DNA of 64,000 bases from Phytophthora sp. 'mugwort' (lineage: Eukaryota; Oomycota; Peronosporomycetes; Peronosporales; Peronosporaceae), in contig JAUCEF010000013.1 in assembly GCA_033558025.1 (NCBI GenBank), positions 4,643,001 through 4,707,000 on the forward strand. The letters are read 5' to 3'. The position numbers were made by a program, and so were the translations under genes. The notes under the pieces are model-generated. The model was not told the DNA's origin, made no database searches, and saw only the letters and a program-made list of their open reading frames with translations. Each line of letters begins with the position of its first letter. Positions within the stretch are counted from its first letter, which is position 1. Below are positions 1 to 11,017 of this stretch, piece by piece.

Positions 1-680
1 CTCTTTTTCACACCTGATCCGTTCCAAAGGGACTGATCGTTAGTGGAACCCACCCAAATTGAGAGGGACCTAAACACGCTGCGATTACTATCGCCTGCAC
101 ATTCACAACAGGGAATCCCTTTCTGCAGTATCAGCCCTTGAAAGTCGGCTGGGCGTGGTATGAGAATGAGGGTTCCGCCAATGGCGCCAGCGACGCCAGG
201 AAAGCCGTCCAGCGCAAATAAAGCCTTCTTCGACGGCAGCGACTTCCTCCACAGTAAGCATCACGATGCTTGAGTTTGCCATTGTCGTCAGAACCTCTAG
301 TATTTGATTGATATACGCAACCGACCGCGTATGGGAGATCCCCATAATAGCGGCGGCGGCATTCATACTGGAGCCCTGCGCCAAGTAGATCATGGTAAGA
401 GCTAGCCGTCCGATGATGGGGGTTCTTGGTGTTAGGTCGAGGCTTTAAAGTCCATGCAGAGGCTACGGCTTTGTAGATACGCAAAAAAGATGAGCTTGTA
501 CACCGAAGATGAGTCATAAACCAGCGCGTCCTGGGTGCCCGTAGTACACTCTCGAAGGTTTGCGACGAGAAGGTGAATGTGTTGACTCTGGGAGTGCTAA
601 GGGAGCGCCCGTCCGTGGTTACTGCTGCAACAGCACCCATACACGCGCAGACGACTACAAGTTGGCGGTTGTTCTCCATG
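1..680 (-). pseudogene. PIF/Harbinger transposase relic (DDE_4 type), runs off left edge
   Basis: Read on the minus strand from about 680 down to the window edge. Two frames carry consecutive parts of one protein. The upstream part (about 680-400) ends near a stretch like SAWTLKPRPNTKNPH. The downstream part (393-103) has the helix region MIYLAQGSSMNAAAAIMG and the segment before the first catalytic Asp. A third frame then carries GFPGVAGAIGGTL and YCRKGFPVVNVQAIV, recognisable as the PIF/Harbinger nuclease core of oomycete elements. At least two frameshifts and one in-frame stop show that it is dead. The C-terminal catalytic part lies outside the window. No intact partner Myb-like protein is visible. 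Family assignment is from motif memory. Confidence 0.7.
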
Positions 681-1076
681 GTGAAGGGCCAGAATCTTGA
701 TCGTGCCGCTTCCGCCCTGAGAACAAAATTCTGACTTGAGAACACCTTGAGCCGGTGTTCCGAAACGGGGATTCAGGGAATGAGAATCAGAAATGGTACG
801 CTGTACCAAACAATTTGTATGCCAATCAGAAGCGCTTAAAATGCGGGTCCAGAATGCATTCCGGCACTTGGACCAGGGCCTAAGTGCCTAGACGAGCGAA
901 GCTTTTCTATTGGCTACCGATGGCCAATCAAAATCAGCTTATAATAATAATTGCGTGCTGAATCACGATCACGACTCGTGAGCGGAAAATGGTCATCATA
1001 CAGTGGGCTCGGAAAGATAGACAAAATCAGTTTTTCCACCGAATTTTGTCATACGTGCAATAGATTTCCGGCCTAC
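681..1076. other. no gene seen
   Basis: No reading frame here resembles a protein. It lies between the Harbinger relic and the inverted-repeat element and is probably decayed transposon or intergenic DNA. Confidence 0.5.
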
Positions 1077-1689
1077 AGTGCTCCAAACATGAGTCTAGAT
1101 AACGTACACACCCTGACAAAGTTTGACGTACATTAAAAGAAAATGAAGTCACAAACAGGTTGGATCAGTTATATAGACGATGCTCGGTCATGGGGTATGC
1201 GGGTCCTCAGGAGACAAGTGCATTGCATAACAAGAACAATACATGCATTCATCATGTGTTTTTAATCTGTTTATATATTTAGCTAAGAGTAGAATAACGA
1301 TGCAATGTACGCGGTTACAGCGAGTTTGAGGAATTGAGATGATCCAGGTCCTGACACCACTAGAGAAAATCAACTATATTGGTTTTGTATGTGGTATGTA
1401 TATAAGTTCCTGTCGTACACAAACTCGGTGCGGCGAGAGCTGTCAAAACATGTGTGCATTGATGTGGCAACTACACCCTGTACCGTGACATTAAATGAAG
1501 CGTGTCTGCAGTTAAATTACTTCAAGGCTCGACAGAACCTCCACAGAGGTAGTCCAAAATGTGAGTATCCCCATTTGCGAGCCAACGTCTATATAACTGG
1601 TCCAACCTGTTTGTGGCTTTATTTTTCTCGTAATGTACGTCAAACTTTGTCAGTGTATGTAGGTTATCTAAGCTCATGTTTGGAGCACT
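1077..1689. mobile_element. 613-bp element with ~59-bp terminal inverted repeats (MITE-like)
   Basis: Positions 1077-1135 and 1631-1689 are inverted copies of each other with fewer than about ten mismatches. Both begin AGTGCTCCAAACATGAG when read inward and both contain GACAAAGTTTGACGTACATTA. The interior holds no convincing coding frame. Long inverted ends with a non-coding middle fit a non-autonomous DNA transposon. A clean target duplication was not found; the flanks share only a short TAC/ACA. Confidence 0.7.
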
Positions 1690-2640
1690 ACAAGAGGCAT
1701 CTGTAGTAATCCAAGATGCAGGAATACTTACCTCGTCTGCCGTTTTCGCGCTGGGAGCAGCAACCGCGAAAAGGGTTACACGCGGTTGCTTGGCTTTGAG
1801 ATCTCAGATGAAAAAGAGCAACACCGCAAACCGACCGCAACGCGCTGTATTACTCCAAGATGCAAAAATGCTTACCTCGTTTATCTTTTCCGTGCGAGGT
1901 CACTTTTGTTGAAGACGAATTATGATCTGTAATTTAGTAGCCAGTTGTCATATTACAGCAAGCTGCACCGCAAACGAACCGCAGTGATTAGCTTTTCATT
2001 GGCTGGAACGCTCGTTTTAATATCTTTTGATTGGAAAAATAAATACCCAAAACCAGTTTTCGTCTATCATTTCCGCGCGCACTGTACATGTAGTTGCGCA
2101 CTTGTTAGTATAGATTGGTTGATTATTATCGTCAAAACAATATGATATAAATAACCTTTTAAATCGGTTTTTTATGGATGAGTATTGTCACATCTCCGAC
2201 GCACTCAAGTGCATCTCATACAATTGTCTAGTCACGCTCCGACCAAATATAGTTCGATAGCCCTACCCTGGAAAAATCGTTATGCATATATTTCCCAAGA
2301 TAACTTCGTTGCCTCGTTTGCTTATTGGTCGGAGCATTGGGAGGGATGTCACGGACGAGCAAAGCGAGCATGCCTGTGGTTTGCTACTGTGTGCGGAGCA
2401 AGCGGATGCAAATCCAGGACCTATCTTGCCCTGTTGATGAGCGGAGGCTTCGCGGGCGGCCGTAGCGGGCTTAATGTTCTGACACCAGCGAGCGCAGAGA
2501 GCCTTAAGGGCTGGTTGGTTCAGGGACAGGTGATTTCTTAACTGTGACACCCCTCCAAAAGCACTGTCTATGTACAGGTCGAAGCGGGTCGGAGCGTTGG
2601 AGCATTTATACTATGGATACATATATACTTAGGGGAAATC
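1690..2640. other. no gene; imperfect direct repeat and unassigned sequence
   Basis: Contains an imperfect ~40-bp direct repeat: 1711-1750 and 1855-1895 share CCAAGATGCA and CTTACCTCGT blocks. The rest, including open frames near 2185-2550, shows no recognisable domain and looks like degraded repeat DNA. Confidence 0.45.
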
Positions 2641-3247
2641 CTGTTTCGGGGCCGTAATTTTGAAATAATTCCGTTTCGGGGCCGTCTTGTTCGATTGATG
2701 CGTTATTCAAAACACACCGGCTTTGCGAATGTAGCCCAAGTGTATCCTGTAGCCTGTTACCCAAGTGCATCTTGTTACCCACATGTCTCCTATCTCCAAA
2801 TTGTGGCCTGTAGCCTCGATGTAGCGTGTAGCCTAACCGTAGCCTACCTAAGCTGGCGCAATGCGCGGTGCAAACAACGTTAGGTTTTGCGGGTCTTCGG
2901 ACTCTCAGGTTCATCGTCGGCAGCATCCGCGTCTCAGGCTTCAGTAGGTTCTTCCGTCTCGAGGTGTGCGGCCTCATCTGGGGATGATTTTCCGTCGCTT
3001 GAAAACGATTCTTCAATCGCCCGGCTACCGTTTTCACGGCGGGTTCCATTCGCGAACGGGTTCGCAGGAGTTCTTCGATCGATGCCATTCGCTCCTCCAC
3101 CCCCTGCAGTCGTGCATCCATCGCTTGAAGGTGTGCCAAAATCGTCCTCAGCTGCTCGACGAGGAAGGCATTGGCATCTTCTTCTTCTTCTTCTTCAGGA
3201 AGCAGGCTTGCATCGTAGAGCGCACGATCGTAGCGGTCGCGGTGGCT
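2606..3247 (-). other. antisense coiled-coil reading frame inside the MULE
   Basis: The minus strand is open from about 3247 to 2606 with no good start codon at its head; the first ATG is near 3121. It encodes an acidic run (PEEEEEDAN) from the (CTT)n tract at 3177-3197. This is followed by a heptad-rich segment, VEQLRTILAHLQAMDARLQ and GVEERMASIEELL, that should form a coiled coil, then a basic tail. The frame runs on into the left terminal repeat, so its 3' end is uncertain. It may be a last exon of a second element-encoded protein or a captured host fragment. No family recognised. Confidence 0.35.
2641..2846 (+). repeat. left terminal inverted repeat of the MULE
   Basis: Inverted counterpart of 5535-5711. 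Shared blocks include TTTCGGGGCCGTAATT, CGTTTCGG, TTGATGCGTT/TTTGATGCGTT, CCAAGTGTATC, TCTCCTATCTCCAAA and GCCTGTAGCCTCGATGTAGC, in the same order and spacing. The inner ~60 bp is built from repeated GTAGCCT units. Confidence 0.85.
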
Positions 3248-3543
3248 TTATATCGTAGCGCTCCCCCTCTTTCAGATGACGGGCGAAGTGTTGCTTAAAC
3301 TTTGACGTAGCGTCATATTGCACCCGGGGAACGTGCATATAACACCGCTTTTGCGCATGTTCGGCATGGATTTCTTTTCGCTTGGGGGGTCTGGGTCAGG
3401 ATTTCGAATGATTGCAGCCACCTATCCGGATCGCAACTTGTAGGTGTATCTTTTACAACACAGTGTATCCCAACCGTACCATGTATACAGTCGGTATACT
3501 AATACCAGTTTTACCGGCACATTACCAGTTTCTACAACAATGA

Positions 3544-5516
3544 TTGGTGATGTTCAGTCAGCGTTTCGAGGGCCATGGACGAAGACGAACCGGTCGCATT
3601 CCCTTGTGGCGCGTGCACTGCGACAAGAAGGCCTTCAAGCTAGTTGTGGTGTCCTACGTCGTCCTGGTACGGCTTCCATGTTTGAGCACTGTCAAAAACT
3701 ACAACGAAACTTATGCATCTTGCAGAGTAAGCGGAGTTGCTAGTTTCCTGATTGCAACGCTGTCAAAATCACTGCGCGCTGCAAGATCAGGGAATGTCGG
3801 TTTGCTGTCCGTGCTCGTCTAACAGGCGATAGTAGCGTTCGCGTAACTTCTCTCATTTGGATCACTCGTGACAGCCCTTGCAGCACAAGGCCGCGCCGAC
3901 CATCATTGCGAAGACTGTGGTTGCTACGGAGCTTCGAAACAAGAGTTCCGTGAAGGCCTTTGACGTGTCTGAGAATGCTAGGGTTCGGTTTGGGGCTGCC
4001 ACCATACAAGCAAGTCTATGATGCCTTACAGCATGAGATGCGGTCTGGGGATATGCGTGGAATAAGCTATCGGATGATGGAGCCGTGGCTACACGCTATG
4101 GCTGCTGCTAATCCCGGCAGTGTGGTGGACCTGTTGTCTCAAGTGACGAGCACATTGAACGGGTGTTTTTATCTCTCGATGCATGGACTAGTGTGGGCCG
4201 TTTGCGCTTCCCATTGTTGCTCTAGACGTGTGTCATTGAAAGCGAAGGAGCGCGGAACGTTGTTCATTGCGAGCTGTCTAATCGCCAACCTAGAGATCAT
4301 TGTATTCGCTGCTGGCATCGGGGTGATAGAGGATGGCGATCATTGGAAGTGGGTTCTTGAAAAACTGAAAGCAGCGTGTGCTTTCATCCGCAACATGGAT
4401 GTGGTCGTCGTGAGTGATCGCGAGAAAGGTCTCCACTCTACTGCTGCCAACGTACTTCCAGAGGTACCGCATGGATACTGTTGCTTCACATCAAGAAGAA
4501 CACGAGAACCGAATACAAGACAGACTTCAACGGCAAGATCGCAGCGCTCACAAAGGCCACGACACCTACTGAGTATACAAGACTGATCGAAGAGTGCGCA
4601 GAGGAAATGCCGCAGCAACAGAATATCTGAAAGGTAAGAGCGTACCGTGTACCCTGTAACCTGTAGCCGAAGTGAACCGTGTACCTCGACCGTCGCGTAG
4701 TGCCGATGTGCTTCGAGTATCCGGTTCGTAATGTGTAGCCTTATCGTATCAATGCACTAACCAATGAACCGTGTGTTACAGGAATCCCTCAAGAAACCTG
4801 GATATCGTATTCTTCCCCCGGCCTAGGTTTGGGCAAGTCACGACAAACATGACCGAGTCAACAAACAGCTGGTTGCTAGATGAGCGCGAATGCACATGGC
4901 TAGGGTGTCTTCAGGGTCTTACTCGAAAAATCCAAGAGCGACTTTGGAAGCTTAGGAATGAGAGCTCCTTGATGTCGGGGCGTTTTGTTCCATGGGTGCT
5001 TACAAAGGTGAAAAAGAATATTGCCTTGGGACGCGCATCATCAGTCATGTCAGCGCCACTGTAATCGACGTTATGCGCGTGTTCGAGACCACGTATGCCC
5101 AAGTTGACGTTTCCCTTCGGCTATGCTCCTGTGGACTGTGAACGGAACTTCTATATCCGTGCGAACACGCGTGTGCGGCATTACAGTCCGTAGCTATTGA
5201 TCCTCTTACTTCAATTGCAGAGTACTACTCCGTTGATTGACTACGCTGCTGCTACGCTGAACGTGCGATGCAAGTAGACGTGGGACTACTCGTCCCTGGA
5301 TCAACTAAGCCTCCCGTCATCAAAGCTACGCGCGGACATCCGAAGAAAATGAGAATGAGAAACCGCTCTGAGTATCTCAACAACGACTCTCCCGTTCACT
5401 GCGGTCGGTGCTCCAAGCCAGGGCATAACATTCGAACGTGTGAGAGACGTGATAAAGAACGACTGAAGCGCCAGAAAGCCCGGGAAGCTGCCCGAGACAT
5501 GGTCCAGTGCATCTGA
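3544..5516 (+). pseudogene. MULE transposase, frameshifted
   Basis: Fragments in order: a weak zinc-finger-like N-terminal region (about 3544-3830), the DDE core (3960-4620) containing VVVVSDREKGLHSTA with the catalytic Asp context, a region with TTNMTESTNSWL (4771-5064) typical of MULE transposases, and a C-terminal CCHC zinc knuckle CGRCSKPGHNIRTC (5268-5516). A one-base frameshift near 4480 shifts the core into the frame reading KKNTRTEYKTDFNGKIAAL. Positions 4634-4781 look like a real intron (GTAAGAG .. CACTAACC .. TTACAG). The frame is also broken upstream and downstream, so the enzyme is inactive. Confidence 0.75.
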
Positions 5517-5534
5517 ACCCGATAACTGCGGTTA

Positions 5535-5711
5535 CAGGCTACGATTAGGCTACATCGAGGCTACAGGCCACAGTTTGGAGATAGGAGACAGTGGCTAACA
5601 AGATACACTTGGGTTACATTCACAAAAGACGGTGTGTGTTGAATCTAACGCATCAAACGAACAGGACAGCGCCGAAACGGAATTATGTTTTTAATTACGG
5701 CCCCGAAACAG
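5535..5711 (-). repeat. right terminal inverted repeat of the MULE
   Basis: Reverse complement of the left repeat. It ends GGCCCCGAAACAG at 5711. It differs from the left copy by scattered substitutions and small indels, as expected for an old insertion. Confidence 0.85.
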
Positions 5712-6429
5712 CATATTTTTAACCAGTAGCAACGGGTGACCAGTGTGGGTTGCATATTTTTCATAGTCCGAGTTTTGTGCTTCTATGACAAGCGATGTCA
5801 TTAGCGTCGCAGATATTAACGCGTAGAAGCTGCGCGCGCCCACTTGTACGGGCCTTAAGGGTGCTTGCTGAAGTGGCCCCAATAGGGGCCCTGATGTTCG
5901 GCCCATACTTGAAATTTTGGAATGAGGTGCTGATTGTCTGTTCAAAAAGGCCTCTCGAGCCCTAGCATCTCATCCCAAAAGTGCTAGTACGTGCTAATCT
6001 TATCGTACATGTTTTTAATAACTAATGGCATCGACCAGACCTCTTTGAACCGGAAGGGCCGTCATCAAAAAGTGACATCAGATAAAAAATCATTCAGGAC
6101 CAAAACAGACCAAAATAACTAACTAGTTGGTTATAATAAAACAAATTTCCATAAAATACCATTCTATACTAGTTACACCGTGTAGCTATAATAATATGAA
6201 TGGTATTTTATTTTTACCCTTCTTCACGGTGTTGGTGTAGCTCCGAGTACAACGGCGATGTCAAAGAGGTTGCCGCCTTTTTCCTCGCTCGCAGGATAGA
6301 CGTAGCGAAGTCTTCTTCCTTCTGCTCTGTTCTTCTTCATTGCCTCTCTTGCGTTTCGAACCCGAGATCACGACCGCCTTTTCGAGCTTTTTAATGGCCT
6401 CGCGCTGAGGGGAAGACAAGCGGTCGCCA
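5712..6429. other. no gene; 13-bp inverted repeat
   Basis: No coding frame recognised. TAAAATACCATTC at 6152-6164 and its exact reverse complement at 6198-6210 face each other across 33 bases, a possible trace of a tiny foldback element. Confidence 0.45.
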
Positions 6430-7876
6430 TTAATAGACTGCCACCAAATGCATGTAGCGCATCAAATTAATACTAGCAATATCAACATGTAACTGTATAG
6501 TACTACACATTAACTGCTGTGCTTCAAACACCGGCGAGTGCACGACATTCGCAGATGCCTTTAGGTAAGGCTTCATTGAGGGAAACCGCTCCACGACGGA
6601 GTCGAACAGCGCGCGCACGTCCGCGAGTGACAGATCCTCCGCTCCTCCGCTTGCAGCTTGACCGTCATGCTGTTGAAGATATGGAGGTCGGTGAGGAGGG
6701 TCTCAATGCGACGGTGCATCGCTGCCTTAGGGATAAGATCAAACACAGCCTCAACTTTCTTCACAGCATCGCGAATGCGCACGTACCGAGCAATCATGGC
6801 GTAGACCGATCTCCAGCGCGTCACGTTTGGGCGCAGCGGGGTCAGCTCCGTGTGCTGTCGCAGGGCAGCGCGGTTGTTGATCGTGCGAAGTGCCAGCATC
6901 AGGGTGCTCACTGCGTCCACCGTTTCCGTGTGCGCTTCGAGAAACGCGTTGACAGCCAATGCGACGCACAGCCAGTGAGAGGAACACCCAGTCGTGTTGC
7001 AGCCGCGCGGTTGGGGCGCAAAAATGTCACCAACCAGAAACGCCAAGGCTGCCAGTGACGGGCCAAAATTTGCGGCGATTTTTTTCATGAACTCGCAGTG
7101 CGACTGGGCAGTCTGGTCCCCTCCCTCCATCGGAGCGATCGCCAAGAACTGCTGCTTCAACTCGCCGTCAGTCCAATACACAGCAAAGAGCGCTACGTAG
7201 TGCTCCAAATGGTGGGTTCAGCCATCGAACATGAGGCTGTATGGCCGAAGTTTCCGCGGTGATCTTGCGCTCTACCGCCACGACGGTGGCAGCGAGGTGG
7301 GTCTTGAGCGTGTTCGAGCAAACAGGCTTCAGTTTGGACATAGCCCTAGTAAGTGGATCGCCGACCTCAGACAGAGGCGTGTTGCGGTCGACGAACCACT
7401 CCATCCAGCGATACATGTTGGCGGCTTCCAGGCTGATGAACCCATGGACCGAAAGAGATCCGGCCTTTCTGCTCTGGTGGACCTCGAAGTTGCACTTGTC
7501 TATCAGCATGCTTATCCTTCAAATGGCTCACAAGATTGGCGTAGGCACTTGAAGGAAGCTGCTTGTGCCACTTTCCACAGTAGTTGTAGACATAGTGATG
7601 ATCCGTGTCGGCAGCGAAGAAGAAACGGCACAGGTCGCGGTTGGTAGTTGTCGTCATTGCTTCGTCGGGGAAAGATTGCGAAATATACAAAGAAGCCCAC
7701 AGCAAGACGGGTAATGTCCGGGTCCTGTGGCAGGCCACCAACCTATAGCCAACAGCTCTGCTGTCTTCACATCTACCAACCACAGATCTAACTCGGTCCG
7801 CGGGACCGAACCGGTTCAACTTTGCAAATAGTATATTGTGTCGAATAGGAATAGTAATAATACTCTGTGGTATCAT
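6430..7876 (-). pseudogene. hAT-family transposase with BED finger, frameshifted
   Basis: Read on the minus strand. 7876-7367 carries a BED-like zinc finger (YCGKWHKQLPSSAYANLVSH followed by LKDKH). 7509-7168 continues through EAANMYRWMEWFVDRNTPLS. 7208-6573 carries the hAT core with LTPLRPNVTRWRSVYAMIAR and a Leu-rich helical region. 6618-6430 carries a downstream piece. These parts lie in different frames, so at least three frameshifts separate them. The order and motifs match the hAT elements common in oomycete genomes. No 8-bp duplication was identified. Confidence 0.75.
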
Positions 7877-8275
7877 TATCCAGTAGTTATTTGTATAGCA
7901 TCAATAGTATTACTATTGCTATTTAATATTTTTTCCGAGCACTGCTCATTACACGACCTGCACGTCGTGAAATGAGATGGCTTGGAGCTACTGGACTCAA
8001 CATGCATCGAAGGCGTGCCCAGGCCGAGCAGCTCACAGCGGCCAACTCGCTAGCGCAAGGTTATAAGCCACCTTCACGAGAACTCGACATGCAAGTCAGA
8101 GAGACGATGGAAGCAGCTAGGCGTGGTCGAGCTGATCATTTCATTGCTGAAGCACGCTGAAAGTCGCATACAGCACATCTTTATGAATTTATCATGGCTG
8201 TCTAGCCAACGCTGCCTAATATTACCTGTCTTATACGGTTAAATTACCACAAAACTTAACTGGAGAGGAGTTCAC
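7877..8275 (+). other. gap with one short unrecognised reading frame (7972-8160)
   Basis: An ATG-initiated 62-codon frame at 7972-8160 encodes an Arg/Ala-rich helical peptide (RRRAQAEQLTAANSLAQG). No family recognised. It could be a fragment of a repeat protein. An AT-rich region just upstream (7840-7930) contains imperfect AATAGTAATA inverted repeats. Confidence 0.3.
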
Positions 8276-9232
8276 TTAAAACTCATACGTAAAGGACTTT
8301 TTGGCGATCAGCTCGGCAGCCTCCTTCTCGGCTTCTGGGTCCAGGACCGCAACATATTCGCTGTCTATTGTCGACGGAGACTGGTCCAGCCCCAAATCCT
8401 GGCGCTTGTCTTTTAATCGTCGTCGACTGCCAGGCTTATTTGTAGCTCCGAACAATGGCGCTGGAAGTCCTTGCTGTGATTGCTGCAGTTCTTCTTGTTC
8501 TTGCTGTGGTGGAGAATTCTCGACAAGCTGCGTAGAGCTCTTTTGCCACCGTTTCTGCTGCGATTGCTGAGTTGTCTCGCCAATCACGTGGACTGTATAG
8601 CTCTCATCCTGCTTCTGTGGCTGTCGGTGTTCATGAGGCTGGTAGGGCTGCTGCTGTTGCTGTTGCTGCTGGATCTGCGTCGGTTGGTGGTAATTTTGCT
8701 GGTCGTGGTCTTGCTGTGGCAGTTTGTCGTGGATGATGAACGAGTTGCCGTTGTCGTCGTATTCGACGTCCGTTAAGTGCTTCATGTCCATGACGAAGCG
8801 ACCGACATCAGTCACACAAAAGAGGATCGACACACCAAGCGACGGGCCTGTCTTGACGACCATGTCGGGGTCCCAGATGAGGAAGCAAAACGTGTAGATC
8901 CACGTGAGGATCTTGCACCGCAGCATGTTGCGTTCAAAGTGTTCGGGCGACGGAAAAATGGAGATCGAAATCTTGGGCCCGTAGACAAGGATGGAGGCCA
9001 GTGTCATGGGCATCCAGGACAACGTGTAGAGCGTCTGCAGCTCTTGTTCCGCCTGCATGGCCTCGTCCGGGCACTGAAAGAAGGACGCCACTAGCGACGC
9101 CGACAGGTAAAATTCCAGTCCGCACACCAGCATGGCCTTGAGGGAGTTCTCATACAGCTCACCCAGTCCCTTAAGTGGCTGATCTACCAGCTCCCGCACC
9201 GCCGGCGCCATAGTCGTCACTGCCCCCGCCAT
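8276..9232 (-). CDS. four-helix membrane protein with Gln-rich C-terminal tail, unknown function
   Basis: 318 codons from ATG at 9232; the codon before it is GTG and is not needed. The N-terminal half has about four hydrophobic segments: roughly residues 30-52 (MLVCGLEFYLSASLVASFF), 70-92, 106-127 (ILTWIYTFCFLIW) and 130-150. The rest is hydrophilic and rich in Gln, including an eight-Gln run from mixed CAG/CAA codons near 8650-8675, and ends in a short acidic, Glu/Ala-rich tail. I do not recognise the family. It is transcribed divergently from CSN3 with about 200 bp between start codons, so the two may share a promoter region. Single exon. Confidence 0.75.
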   Translation of the reverse strand: MAGAVTTMAPAVRELVDQPLKGLGELYENSLKAMLVCGLEFYLSASLVASFFQCPDEAMQAEQELQTLYTLSWMPMTLASILVYGPKISISIFPSPEHFERNMLRCKILTWIYTFCFLIWDPDMVVKTGPSLGVSILFCVTDVGRFVMDMKHLTDVEYDDNGNSFIIHDKLPQQDHDQQNYHQPTQIQQQQQQQQPYQPHEHRQPQKQDESYTVHVIGETTQQSQQKRWQKSSTQLVENSPPQQEQEELQQSQQGLPAPLFGATNKPGSRRRLKDKRQDLGLDQSPSTIDSEYVAVLDPEAEKEAAELIAKKSFTYEF

Positions 9233-9323
9233 CTTCACTTCTGAAGCAAATAAGTTGCCAACCGGCTAGTCGCGCTGACTAGAAACGTACTTAATCAGTG
9301 TCCACCGACACACTACTACAACA

Positions 9324-9340
9324 CCATTCTTCATTTTGCC
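9324..9340 (+). promoter_or_regulatory. oomycete Inr+FPR core promoter of CSN3
   Basis: CCATTCTTCATTTTGCC fits the oomycete initiator plus flanking promoter element (TCATTYYNCAWTTTNYY) at nearly every position. It predicts a 5' UTR of about 100 nt before the ATG at 9430. Confidence 0.65.
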
Positions 9341-9429
9341 CAATATCGTGTTGAACACACTCGTCTTGACTGTATACCAATTGTATACCATCGTGTCAAT
9401 CCGCATCAGAAGATTTGGCTCGGAAGACG

Positions 9430-10925
9430 ATGGAGTGGGGTCCGCTGCAGCCGATCCTGTTGCTGTTGGTGCCCGAGGAGGGCGTGAACGATGGCGTGGT
9501 GTACCGCAAGACGGTGGACACGACGCTGGCACAGGCGCTGAGCGGAGAAGAGCTGACTGCAGCCGTACGTGCGGCATCCATCGCGCAGTTGGACTTAGCG
9601 CTAGGTCACGCGGCGTTGGCCGTCGAGCGCCTGCCGCTGAGCTCGCTGCTGCTACTATCCGCCAAGGTCTCTAAGCTGGAGCAAACGCGTCATCCGGACG
9701 AGATGGCTGAGCAGCGCGCCAAGCTGATGTTGCAGACGACCCAGTTGCTGCTCCACGTGCCCGTGGCCGTTGCCGTCAAGGAACTTAAGAGACTAAGCGT
9801 GCTCTGTGACCAGTACGCACGGTTGGCTGTGGACACGCAGCAGAGCATTAAAGCGATCTTCCCGCTCAAAAACTTCCTGCTTCGGCTTTACGAGCAGGGG
9901 AATGCCGCGCTGACGCCGTTGCACGCGCAGTTTCTGTATTTATGCCTGCATTCCAAGTGTTATTTCGCAGCGATGGAGATCCTAGACCAGTACGGCGACA
10001 ATTCAGTGGCATAGAGGAGATGTAGACGGTTCTAATGATGTTTTTGGTGTATATTTCTGGTGCAAGGACGCTCGTAGAGATCCACTCGCAGTCGCATCTC
10101 GTCGATTGCGTCGACTTTCTGGGCTACGCGTACTACGGAGGGCTGCTGTATCTAGGAGAGAAGCGATACCAGGACGCGCTGGACTTCTTCCAGCTCGCTA
10201 TTACTGCGCCAGCTGTGTCGCTCAGTGCCTTTGTACTCGAGGCGTACAAGAAACTGGTGTTGGTGACGCTTATTCTGCGCGGGGAAAGTGTGATCCTACC
10301 CAAGTACACGCCATTCGTGGTCTCGCGTCATGTGGAGAACCACTGCACGGCGTATACTGACCTGGCTAATGCTTTTGTCATTGATAAAGACTTGGCTGCG
10401 GTGCAGGAGGTCGTCACTAAGAACGAAGAGCTTTTCATCCAGGAAGGCAATTTCGGTCTCGTTAAGCAGGTCGTGCAGGCTTTCAAGCAACGGAAGCTAC
10501 TTCAACTGACGCGTACCTACGCGACGATTGAGCTGACGGAGATTGCGACTGCTGCTGGTATGTCGAGTAGCGATGCGGTGGCTGCCGAGAAGATGCTGCT
10601 GACGCTCATTTCCAACGGTCAAATGGACGCCGTGATCGACAAGAAGAAAGCCATGGTACGTTTTGTACTCGAGAATGAAGATGGCGACACGTACCAGGAA
10701 GAAGTACAGGGCGAAGCTACGAGGAAACTGCAGGAGGAGATGGAGAAGCTCGTGATGGTCGCATCACAGTTGCGTTACATGGACGTTGAACTCGTGACGA
10801 GCGCGAAATTCCAGTCTCGCTTGCAGAAGGACAAGGACCGGCGTTCGAGAATTAACATGCACAACCAGCAGGGAGAAGAACGTATGATCGTCGATGGGGT
10901 CAGCGGCATGGACACGATGGAGTAA
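9430..10925 (+). CDS. CSN3: COP9 signalosome subunit 3 (PCI protein)
   Basis: Two exons, 9430-9989 and 10067-10925, give 472 residues. The 77-bp intron starts GTACGG, ends GCAAG and has a TTCTAAT branch point. The phases join as CA|G to keep ...EILDQ-TLVEIH... in frame. CSN3 is a scaffold subunit of the nuclear/cytosolic CSN complex that removes Nedd8 from cullins. Evidence is the conserved block around YAYYGGLLYLGEKRYQDALD and FVLEAYKKLVLVTLIL, LPKYTPFVVSRHVENHCTAY, and the PCI/winged-helix region with FGLVKQVVQAFKQRK and the segment around MDAVIDKKKAMVRF, all close to human and plant CSN3. The upstream TTG at 9415 is not used. The 3' end converges on the NO VEIN-like gene, with only 92 bp between stop codons. 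Confidence 0.92.
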
Positions 10926-10994
10926 GCTCGATAAAGTCTACAGCACACTTGCGGTGGTTGACTTGACACGATAAAAGGCTGCAAACAGTTTGGT

Positions 10995-11000
10995 TTTATT
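10995..11000 (-). terminator. AATAAA poly(A) signal for the NO VEIN-like gene
   Basis: AATAAA on the minus strand, about 18 bp after the stop at 11018 and inside the short convergent gap with CSN3. Confidence 0.5.
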
Positions 11001-11017
11001 GAGTTACAGAGTCGGGC

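Larger units (their letters stand above)
2641..5711 (+). mobile_element. Mutator-like element (MULE), 3.07 kb
   Basis: Both ends start CTGTTTCGGGGCCGTAAT when read inward. The similarity runs inward for roughly 180-200 bp on each side, as is usual for Mutator elements. The interior carries a MULE-type transposase on the plus strand with a C-terminal CCHC knuckle, plus an antisense coiled-coil frame. The 9-bp flanks (2632-2640 and 5712-5720) do not match, so the target duplication is lost or one end has moved. The transposase is frameshifted, so the copy is not autonomous. Confidence 0.8.

Noticed and set aside
2632..5720. 9-bp target duplication for the Mutator-like element
   Set aside because: Flanks GGGGAAATC and CATATTTTT do not match.
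8480..8776. Leu/Val-rich plus-strand frame resembling a membrane protein
   Set aside because: It is the antisense of the CAG/CAA (Gln) tract of the gene at 8276-9232; CTG/TTG codons read as Leu.
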